A stretch of DNA of 64,000 bases, from NCBI RefSeq assembly GCF_902806685.2, contig NC_048562.1, positions 5,904,249 through 5,968,248 on the forward strand, in the 5' to 3' direction. The translations under genes were made by a program, and so were the position numbers. A model generated the notes under the pieces. The model did no database searches, was not told where the DNA came from, and saw nothing but the letters and a program-made list of their open reading frames with translations. This DNA comes from Maniola hyperantus. Lineage: Eukaryota; Arthropoda; Insecta; Lepidoptera; Nymphalidae. Below, piece after piece: positions 39,401 through 51,400 of this stretch (within the stretch, counting starts at the first letter, position 1; every line of letters begins with the position of its first letter).

Positions 39401-42400
39401 AAAAATCTGAAAACCGCGACTTTGTGGTTAGATCACACAAAAAAAATTAAATTGTGGTCATAAACTAATAATTAGTATTTTTAATTTTCGAAGTAAGATA
39501 ACTATATCAAGTGGGGTATCATATGAAAGGTCTTCACCTGTACATTCTAAAACAGATTTTTATTTATTTTTATGCATCATAGTTTTTGAGTTATACTGCA
39601 AAATGTCGAAAAAGTACGGAACGGTACTCGTTGCGCGAGCCTGACTCGCACTTGACCGGTTTTTTGGTAATTGATAGTAACATAATCATAATAATTACAG
39701 AATCACATGTTTTCTACCCGTATATATTAGCAACGCATGCCTCAGATTGCGTCGCCACTAAATTGGAGCGACAAAAACGAAAGTAGATAATATATTGTAG
39801 TGAAAGTACGTGAGTTTGACGGTGCGGGTCATTTTGGATTACTTTCTGCCGTCTAAAAGCCGTGATAGCTTAGGTGTTAGGATGTACGGGAGGCCAGAGT
39901 TCGATCCCGGGCATGCCAACGCCAAGCAATTTAGAGTTCCGGTACGATTTAGAGCCTCAATAGCTCAACTGGTAAAGGAGTGGACTGAAAACCGAAAGGT
40001 CGACGGTTCAAACCCCGCCCGTTGCACTATTGTCGTATCTACAGATCTACTCCTAGCAAAAGCTTTACGCTTAGTTGGAGAAGAAAGGGGAATATTAGTC
40101 ATTTAACATGGCTAATATTCTTAAGAAAAAAAAAAGCATCTTATTCTAGTTTTATCAATTTTTTGTGGTTGCACATCACATTATCACATTATATATTATT
40201 AAACTTAATAAATTTTACATTACTTTTCCACTTATTATGAATATAATACACTAAAGTTAAAATTATTTTAAGCAACAGCTGATTTTACGACATGTCAGTT
40301 TGACGGTTACGTTCCGTTTTTCCGTTTTATAGAAACCAAAGGGGCATGGATTTAATTAAAACTGCCATACCCCTTCCTGGTTAGCCCATTGCCACCTTAG
40401 ACTGCATCATCACTTACCAACAGGTGAGATTGCATTCGGAGTTGTGTATTTTAAGCGATTATTTTTTTTATTTTTTTTATTTAGATACAAGTTAGCCCTT
40501 GACTGCAATCTCACCTGGTGGTAAGTGATGATGCAGTCTAAGATGATAGCGGGCTAACCTGGAAGGGGTATGGCAGTTTTTATTAAACCCATACCCCTTT
40601 GGTTTCTACACGGCATCGTACCGGAACGCTAAATCGCTTGGCGGCACGGCTTTGCCGGTAGGGTGGTAACTAGCCACGGCCGAAGCCTCCCACCAGACCA
40701 GACCAGAAATTTAGAAATTATAAAATTCCAAACCCCTGCCAGGAATCGAACCCGGGACCTCCCACTATTAAGACCACAGCGCTCACCACTGCGCCAGGGA
40801 GGTCGTCAATCAAAATCAAAAATCAAAATATCACTTGTTTTAACGATGAAGGAAAACAGCGCGAGGAAACCTGCATGGCTGATGCTGAGATCTATAGAGC
40901 GCATTCTTACTTAGCTTAGACTTAAGACAGAGTTAAAACGAGACAGAGCTATATCTCTCACATAAATCTGTGTCGTTTTAACTCAATCTTAAGTCTGAGC
41001 AAAGTCAAAGTGCGCTCTGTAGATCTCAGCCTGAGACTTCGGCAACCAGCGGCCAGTCAAAATGATGTTTGCGGTATACGACGTTTGTGATTTGATTAGT
41101 TTTTCAAAAGTTTTTGGTGAACTGATAATTTGTCATACGTTTTTTGTCAATCATTAGTGAACCTGAGACTTCTCCGTAATGTTCTCAAAGGTGTGTGATC
41201 ACTGATTACGTAGAGAAACTCCAAGCATCGCTGTTCTCTCCATCGCCAGATGTGACTCTGAACTTTCTTATGAACCCCATAGTTAGTAGTAGTTTTAAGT
41301 ATTGACAATGTTTTATTACATTAAATAATTGTAATGTACGTTCAGTGGAAACTCGATTAACCGGACTAATTGTGATCGTTAGGGATTCGGATAATCGAAA
41401 ATCCGGATAATCGAATGTATGAAGAAAAGCGGGTTTTGTGCATAATATTATGTAGTTCACTATAATAGTATTTTCAATTTTCAATTGTAAAATAACTATA
41501 CCAAGTGGGATATCATATAAAAGGGCTTTGCCTGTACATTCTAAAACAGATTTTTATTTATTTTGATGCATAATAGTTTTTGATTTATTGTACAAAATGG
41601 CGGAAAAAATACTCGAGTATGGAACCCTCGATGCGCGAGTCTGACTCGCACTTGACCGAACAATTTTCTGTTGGTAGTCCGGATAATCGCGAATCCGTAT
41701 AACCGAGGGCCGGATAATCGAGTTTCTACTGTATTATGAATTTGACAACTAACATTTTAATTGAAACCTACTTAAAACAGGATGTTCCCATTTTGATTGC
41801 GATTTAATGTCCTAAGACCTGATATTTTGAATCATTAAATCATTTACTACTTGAAAAATAGGAAGTCTAATTTATAATGGCTTCCTTATTCATTAAAGAA
41901 GTACATACATACATACTTTGCTCGTAATTAATTATTTTACTGGTATGGTGTAAGTACCAATTTGCTTTACGTCAAGAAAAAAATATTAAAACAAGAAAAT
42001 TGATCTTAATCTCTGCGTGTCACGGGTCTCTAGCTCATAGACGAAATCTATATATATAAAAGGAGAAGGTGACTGACTGACTGACTGACTGACTGACTGA
42101 CTGACTGATCTATCAACGCACAGCTCAAACTACGGGACGGATCGGGCTGGAATTTGGCATGCAGATAGCTATTATGACGTAGGCATCCGCTAAGAAAGGA
42201 TTTTTAAAAATTCAACTCCTAAGGGGGTGAAATAGGGTTTTGAAATTTTGTAGTCCACGCGGACGAAGTCGCGAGCATAAGCTAGTCTTAATATATAAAA
42301 GGAAAAGGTGACTGACTGACTGACTGACTGACTGATCTATCGACGCACAGCTCAAACTACTGGACGGATCACGCTGAAATTAGGCATGCAGATAGCTATT

Positions 42401-45400
42401 ATAACGTAGGCATCCGCTAAGAAAGGATTCTTCAAAATGCAACCCCTAAACTGGTAAAATAGGGGTTTGAAGTTTGTATGAAAGTCTGTCAGTTTTGAAG
42501 TGTCTATAAAGAAGTTTTGTAGTTAATATTTTTGCAATTAGCAGTATGACATATTTTATTATAAGCTCATGTTAAACTCTCATAGTTAAAGATCCAAACC
42601 TAAGGGTGTAAAATAGGGGTTTAAAATTTGTGTAATCCACGCGGACGAAGTCACGAGCATAAGCTAGTCTAAATATAAAAGGAAAAGGCGACTGATTGAC
42701 TGATCTATCAACGCACAGCTCAAACTACTGGACGGATCGGGCTGAAATTTGGCACGCAGATAGCTATTTATCAGCAGATATCTATTAGAACTAGCTCTTA
42801 GTTTTAAGATGTGATGTGTGGCACAGTTATGTAAATAAACGTATTTTCTTTCTGTTATGTATAGATGTCAGCTATAAGAGGATTTTTGAAAATTCAACCT
42901 CTAATGGGGGTAAAGTAGGGGTTTGAAATTTGTGTATTCCACGCGGACGAAGTCGCGGGGATAAGCTAGTCAAATATACCCTTCCAAGTTTATTACTCAC
43001 TAGGTTATCCTATATTTCAAACCCCTATTTTACCCCCTTAGAGGGTGAATTTACAAAAATCCTTTTTGAAAATTCAACCTTAGTTTGTACTGTACTGTAT
43101 TTAAACAACAGTTAAGTACTGAAAACAACGATTCATTAAGTAGTTTGTAAGCTGTGACCAAAACGATTATGAAGGTACGGAACCCTAAAAAAGGCGAGTT
43201 TTTTTTTACATAAACTATACAATATCATGATCAAAACGAAATATCAAACCCGTCCATTACCGATTTTTTTCTTCAAAATGAATTATCCTGCTAAATACCA
43301 TTCCGAACATCTAATCAATGCTAACAACTATTTAAAATAATATTATAATTGACTTTATTACACGAAAATATACTTTCGCGTAGGCTGTACAGACGTCTAC
43401 CTTTGCGCGATTGAAACTGGCAAAAAAAAAGTAAGCGACATTGGCCGCATTCCAAATTTGAATATCGAGTACGTCAATTTTGCCGCGCACTGGATCTGTC
43501 AAACGCGCTTCCTGACCACCAGAGACATAAAAAGCGTTGCATTACAAACAGAGAAGACAAAGCGACAAAATATGCCAATTGGCTATTTTCACAAAATCTG
43601 TTTTTATAAATAATTTTCTGGGATAAAAAACCGGCTAAGTGCGAGTCAGGCTCGCGCAATGAAGGTTCCGTACTACAGTCGTATTTTTTCGACATTTTGC
43701 ACGATAATTAAAAAACTATGATGCATAAAAATAAATAAAAATCTGTTTTAGAATGTACAGGTGAAGACCTTTCATATTATGATACCCCACTTGATATAGT
43801 CACTCACTTCGAAAGTTGAAAATACTAATTATTAGTTCATGACCACAATTTAATTTTTTTTGTGTGATCTAACCCTAAATTCACGGTTTTCAGATTTTTC
43901 CCCAAATATCAGCTATAAGATCTACCTACCTGCCAAATTTCATGATTCTAGGTCAACGGGAAGTACCCTGTAGGTTTCTTGACAGACAGACGGACAGACA
44001 GACAGACAGACAACAAAGTGATCCTATAAGGGTTCCGTTTTTCCTTTTGAGGTACGGAACCCTAAAAAGTAACCTATGTCTATACCATAGAGAATTCAAC
44101 TCCTCGAGTACGCATATACAAGGTTTTGCACGAACCAAAATTGTAAAATGTTGGCGAGGGACAGGGGCGAATGCTTTGTTGTGATTGGTGGATTCAAAAG
44201 TCACGTAATCAAAACAGTGTGCGGAATGACGGTACTGAACGGGCGTGGGCCGACTTTTATGCTAAGCACAAGTGTCTAAGCTTGGCGAGCGGGGCTGTTT
44301 GGCTATTAGGCGTCTATAGGTGGTGGTCTGTGGTCTATACTTATATAAGGAAAGTTCCATGGGATCTACCCACCGTGCACGAGTTTAAGCCAAGCTGTGT
44401 GTTATGTGTGTAGGTAATTAATCACTGTTAGAACTTAATTTTATTTGTTTTTTTATTATTATTCATTTGATATACCAACAATAAATTGTAACATATACCT
44501 ATACCTATATGAGCAAAGAAATAATGTATAAGTCTGATTTATGTAATCTAAGTATTTATGCTTTTAAACCGTGAAAACCAGTCAATAATTTTCAAGTGAT
44601 GTGCGTGCTAACAGTTAGATTGAATGTGCTCTCAATAGCCGCTCTATATTAAAGTCGAATCTCCTCGCTGCTCTTTAGACCACCCTTTACGCCCTTGGCC
44701 AGTACCAGTTTAACAGTCGAGGAGTTCCGCGTGACGTCACAGGTGGTCTAGTATATAAGCTATCAGCGGAGATGGAAACAGCATCAGTAGCTATCTAGCA
44801 GTCTACAAAAGAAGTGCAAGATGAGATTTCTGGTTAGTTCTATTTTCTTAATTTCTTTGTAGGCTTGCAATTTCCTATGAAAAGTTAAAAAGTGTGCAAT
44901 TTTTAGTGAATTCAGATGACTTTGAAAAAATATTTTGTTTGAAAATTTTTGTTATAGTGCTTTATTACATTTAATTAAAAAGTTGTGCTTAAATTTTAGT
45001 GCAATTTAAGGAAGTTAAGAGTGCCATATTATGTTTTAAGTGATTTTAGCAGAATTTAATTTTAGTGATTTCTTGTGACATTAAAATTAATTGAAGACCA
45101 TTGGATCAAGTGATATTATAAATTGAAAGTCAATTGATTGTTGTGTAAATTATATTTTTTACTAGCTTATGTCCGCGACTTTGTCCGCGTGGACTAAGTA
45201 CATATATTTCAAACCTCTATTTTACCCCTTTTGAGTGATTAACAGCCGTACTCAGAGTCGCTAATCGTTACTTAAGATTGAGTTAAAACGATACAGATTT
45301 ATGTGAGAGATCTGTCTCGTTTTAATTAAGCGACTCTGAGTACGGGTGTAAGTGCCATAAAAAAACACTGGATTCCCTTGACAAAGGCATTTTGAAAAAA

Positions 45401-48400
45401 GTCTCCGAATTCCAACAGATTGTAACCGTCGCCGTCTTCGCCTGCGCTGCAGCAGCACCAAGTGCTCTGCTGCCAGCAGCCTACTCCGCAGGCCTTATCA
45501 ACCCATGGGCATCACCCTTGGCCGCACCCTGGGCCGTCTCCCCCTTGGCCGTCGCCAGGACCGTGGCTCTCCCAGCTGTAGGAGCCACCATCCCCCCTGG
45601 TGATATCCAGGGTGCAGCCATCGAAGCTAACAACAACGCTGTTGACGCCGTCCGTGCAGTCAACGACCAGGTTTCTGAACTCCAAGGCAGAGCCATCAAC
45701 GCTGCTGAAGACCACGCTTGGCAATCAGTCAGCGCTGTCCAGACTGCTCAGGCTCAGGTTAGTCATGTTTTTTTTAAATATAGATAGCGAGAAAACGAGC
45801 AGGTGGGTCACCTGATGTTAAGTGATTACCGCCCATGAACATTTGCAGCACCACAGGAACCGCCGATGCGTTGCCGGCCTTTTAGGAATCCAAGACACTC
45901 ACATACAGCATTTATCATCATCATCATCAACCGATAGACGTCCACTGCTGGACGCACACGCCACGGTCTTGGGCCGCCTGAATCCAGCGGCTCCTCGCGA
46001 CTCGTCTGATGTCATCCGTCCACCTAGTGGGGGGGTCTTCCGGTGCGAGGTCGCCATACCAGCACCTTGGGACCCCAACGTCTATCGGTTGTACGAACTA
46101 TGTGCCCTGCCCATTGCCACTTCAGCTTCGCAACCCGTTGAGCTATGTCGGTTACTCTAGTTCTCCTACGGATCTCCTCATGTCTGATTTGATTACGTAG
46201 AGAAACTCCGCACATAGCTCTCTCCATCGCCCGCTGAGTGACTCTGAGCTTTCTTATGAGGTCCATAGTTAGCGACCATGTCTCGGATCCATATGTCATC
46301 ACTGGCAGCACGCACTGTTCGAAGACTTTGGTCTTCAAGCACTGAAGAATTTTGGACAAGAAGACATCTCAAAGCATCTCGACATCCCCCCATCAACAAA
46401 TTTGTTGTTGGTAGGGGGAATGTTGAGATATGAGACACTGACCCTGTCTCGTGTTTTATTTTGGCTTCGAAAAATGCTTGTGAAATACAGAAGTTCTATA
46501 AATCAAGTACAGGTTTTTTACCGTTTTCTGAAAAAAAAAATTGTCCCCAGGTTGATGGAGCTGCTGCCAGCGTTGCCCCCAACGTAGCCAAATCCCTCGT
46601 GTCCCCAGTTGCCCCCATCGCCGCTTACTCTGCTGCCCCCATCGCAACTTACTCTGCTGCCCCCGTCGCAACTTACGCTGCTGCCCCCGCTCTGTACTCC
46701 TCAGCGTACTCCCCCCTCGGCCTCGCCGGCCCACTCGCCTACGCCCGCGCATGGTAATCTAGCCAAAACACCTTAGACCTAATGACGACGTGATATTAAA
46801 TAACAATTTAATTGTTTATAGTGATTTTATTTCCTTAAGCCAATCCTATTAGCACAAAAACTTAATAGTAGGTACCTTCCAGGTATCACTACCCAGTGGC
46901 GTGCACAGTGTTCGAAGCCAGGGTAGGCCTTAGTTAGGTAGGCTGTTTACATGCAGGTCATAATGAAAAATATGCATTGAGCTATTACAACTGGGGTAAG
47001 CAGTGCATTTATGCCTTTATGACGTGCACGCCACTGTCACTACCCCTATTATAAATGTGAAAGTGTGTTTGTTTGTTGGTTTGTCCTTCAATCACGTCGC
47101 AACGTAGCAACGGATCGACATGATTTATTGCATGGGTATAGTTTAAGACTTATAAAAGGGACATAGGCTACTTTTTACTTTCCCGTTTAACCTAGAATCA
47201 TGAAATTTGGCAGGTAGGTAGATCTTATAGCTGACATTTGGGGAAAAATCTGAAAACCGTTAATTTAGGGCTAGATCACACAAAAAAAATTAAATTGTGG
47301 TCATGAACTAATAATAAGTATTTTCAATTTTTGAAGTAAGATTATCAAGTGGGGTATCATATGAAAGGTCTTTACCTGTGAATTCTAAAAACGATTTTTA
47401 TTTATTTTTATGTATCATAGTTTTTGAATAATCCTGCAAAATGTCGAAAAAATACGACTCTAGTACGGAACCCTCATTGCGCGAGCCTGACTCGCACTTG
47501 GCCGTTATTTATCCAGCAAAATCAAAGAGTTCCCACGGGATTTAAAAAAAAACTAAATCGACGCGTACGAAGTCGCAGGCATCAGCTAGTAACAACATAA
47601 AAGAAGAACACAGGTTACCGAGCGAACAAGTTCCTCTACTTATGGTCTTTATTAGCGATTCTTCACACGATCCGATACGATATTGAAGAAGGACGAATCG
47701 TTGCACATAAGTGGCACAAAACTTATGTGCAACGATTTGTATGCAATAAATCATGATCAACCCATCACCGGCTCACTACAGAGCACGGGTCTTCTCGGCA
47801 TTCCGAACCAGTGGTAAATTAAAACTACCTGACTATTCATAAGCACTTTTAAAAAGTTTACATGAATAAAAAAACATTCTATTCTATTCTATTCTATTCT
47901 CTCAGAGTGAGAAGCGCTTTGGCCATAGTGTACCACGCTGACCATGTGTAGAATGGTAGACAACACTTTGAGAACATTATGGAGAACTCTCAGGCATGCA
48001 GGTTTCCTCGCAATGTTTTCCTTCAACGTTTATATATTTTAATTACTTAAAACCACGGAACAGAAATTCTGTTCCGTGCTTAAAGCGCACATACCATAGA
48101 GATAGATAGCATCCAGTCTGATAGTTAAAAGACAATCTAAATGTCTTAAGATAGAATTGTATCAATCAATCAATCAATCAGCCTATTTGCGTCCACTGCT
48201 GGACATAGGCCTTCCCAAGAGCACGCCACCACACACGATCCTCCGCCTTCCTCATCCACCCACTTCCCGCTATCTTCTTAAGGTCGTCAGTCCAGCGGGT
48301 TGGAGGTCGTGCGCTTGCCGATACACGGTCTCCACTCCAGAACACGTCTGCACCAGCGGCAGACGTGGCCTGCCCACTGCCACTTCAGCTGGCTAATTCG

Positions 48401-51400
48401 TTGGGCTATGTCGGTCACTCTGGTTCTTCTACGGATTTCCTCGATACGGATTTTGTCCCTCAGAGAGATACCCAACATAGCCCGCTCCATAGCCCGCTGA
48501 GCGACTTTGAACTTGTGGACAAGGCCAACTGTCAGTGTCCACGTCTCAGCGCCATACATCAATAGAATTGTATAATAATAATTATTACTTTGACAATAAT
48601 TGCATTGAATGCGTTCATCAGTCTTTATATTGCTATTTTGTGGACCTCTTGAGATGAAATGCGTCAATCAATTTTAAAGATTCTTACACCAACAGATTTG
48701 TCTCAACCTTGCAACCTTACTAAATATATCAAAATTATGAAATACAATATGGTACCTACTAGATGCCATATATTAGAACAATTAAAAAATAAAATTATGA
48801 AATAATTAAGGTCTCGACAAGCCTTTTAATTAAATCAAAGTTGCATATCGAAACGGTCGAGACAAGCCCTTACTTATAAATAGGTCCACTAAGCTCAACT
48901 AGGTCCAACCTAAGCCTAAATCGTATCCGGTATCGAATGATGTAAAGAGACAGTAAAGTCTAAACATGGTAGCATCTCGAGTAGATCGGTCGATAACCCA
49001 AAATCCTTGAAGACGTCTCGCTCTGCAGGTACAACAATTATAATTATTTATAGCGTGAAAACGCAAAAAACCGTAGTCGAGATGTTTCCAAATAAAAGTT
49101 CTATTGTAAAGAACGAACTTGAAGTAAAACACTATTCTTAACCGATTTGAGGTTTAAAAAAACCAGCCTAATGAGAGTCAAACTCGCGCACCGAGGGTTC
49201 CGTACTCGGGTATCTTTTTCGACATTTAGCACGATAAAACAAAAACTGTTATGCATAAAAATAAATAAAAATCTGTTTTACAATATATAGATCGGGCTGA
49301 AATTTGGCATGCAGATTGAGATATGTTGTGACCGTATGGTAATAATTAAATGCGGCAACGGTGAAAGATGTTTATTGAGAGCCGGCTTATGATCTACTCT
49401 CGCTTATGGACTAACAATACTAATAAAGAAATCTTACATACTATTGTTTAAATCTTATTGCTTAACTACCTAACCTACATAATTTTGCATCACCTCTCTT
49501 TCAATCCGATGTGCAGGCAACCTAATTCGATATATTGAGGAGTTGCATTTTTATGTTACTTAAACTGACAATTCGTACATATTACAACTCCCCTGAAAAT
49601 GTATGCGGTTACCCCTCCCCTTAAAAGAAAAAAAAATGTTAGACGCTACATCGAATCAGAAGAAAAGATGATGACAATCACAAAAATAAAATCTAATGCT
49701 AAATAAAATTAAAATTATGTAAGGAAACATTTTATTTTATCGTTACTTCCTGTGCTCAAGTGCAATTTATCTTATCTCTTACTTCGTATGGGCATACTTT
49801 CAACTTTACTTATAAATAGAAAAATCGTAATCTATTAAGTGCACAGTCAAGGATTTAACTTTTACAAAAGTTTCGAAAAATCTCATCATAATAAAATAAT
49901 CTCAAAATAGCATCATAGGTATTAGATATGTATAAGCCAAGGTATCGATTTCACAAATCGACTTCAAAAGATTCTTTGACCTATCAAATCGTCGTCATCA
50001 TAAGTATACAGCTGTCGTATAGCATCGTCGTAAGACGGTAAATATAAGGTTTCTATTCTATAACCCATAATATTACCTTTTATTAAGTAAACATCTCAGG
50101 TATTTATATTTCCTGGACAGTCAAAATAAATTTCTCCTAGTCTTCATCTTCCTTTCAAGTTACTTCTTCACATAATACAAATAAATAAACAAATCAACAA
50201 ACGCGGCGCGTACTCTCCTAATCAATATTTAACATAACATGCTTGCGAGCATTTTTCATAACACTTATAATCTTCATCAAACTTATTTCTTTCAATAAGT
50301 ATTTCAATAACATTCAACTTTTCATAAAAATTCTAGGTCTTTCACTAACACCAGCGCGGTAGATAATGATCAAGAGTCTAGACAAATATATAGTTGAATG
50401 AGGAGGTACTAAATATGCGCAAAACATCGCGTCCAAATAAATAAATAACAATCATCTTCCTACGTCAGTATGTCTCAATCCAAAATAAATATTGTATATT
50501 TTATACCTATAGCACTTCTACAGCCGAAGGGTGATCAAGCCTTTGGTTTGCAGAGTCCTAACTTGTCAAAGCCGGGTATAGTCTTATATCGTTAAACTTG
50601 CACGAAACTAGACGAAAAACGTCTGTAGGGGAAAAAATTCTCCTTATTTCATATTCATTTCCTTGTATTTGCAAATTGCATCTCGAGCAAAACCATTGTC
50701 TCGTATAACAATACAAAATATTCGGGTACGCGTGTGTCGTTGACCACGCGATGACACCGTTATAATTCTCTGAATTATTATATTTCGATTTTAACACCGA
50801 ATATTTACGAAAGAAGTAAGTACCTACTTATTAATTTATTAATTATTATCTATTATTTGTTTAAACTATCCTACACACTATATAAAATCTTACAAATTAA
50901 GCACGAACGGAATTTATTAGTAGATAGTGGAGCAAGTATTATTTATTATTAAAAAACCAATATTCACCTAACCTACGTACAAAATTAAATTATCTACCCA
51001 ATAGAAAAAAAAATTATAATTGCTACACATTTTACCTATTTGCCCATTACGAGAGATAAATTGCACTTACTTTAACTGTTAGCGACGCATTTCAATAGTC
51101 AATTTCGTGACCGCCGTGTAGTCGCCGTCGTCATCAGGACTGGTTTTGGTCATCAGGTCTGGAGGTCTGGAGTCTGCGCCTCTTCTTTCTTCTTGGTGGG
51201 CCGGGAAAACCCTGGACTCCTCGAACTGGGCCGGGAATACCCTGGACACCTCCTAGTTGTGGCCGGGATAACCCTGGACGCACGATGATGCTGGGCCGAT
51301 CAATGAATCTTGAGATTGTCTTCTGTTCATAAGCGATTCATTTTTGAACTTATTTCTTGATGTTAGTGTTTCTTGATTTTTAATACAGGACGTGGAATTA

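Noticed and set aside
39952..40025. tRNA-Phe gene
   Set aside because: Box B and anticodon region are tRNA-like but the acceptor stem does not pair, and it is joined to another truncated tRNA-like SINE head.
44171..44413. 80-codon + ORF upstream of the cuticle gene
   Set aside because: No domain, no splice partners; part of uncharacterised intronic DNA.
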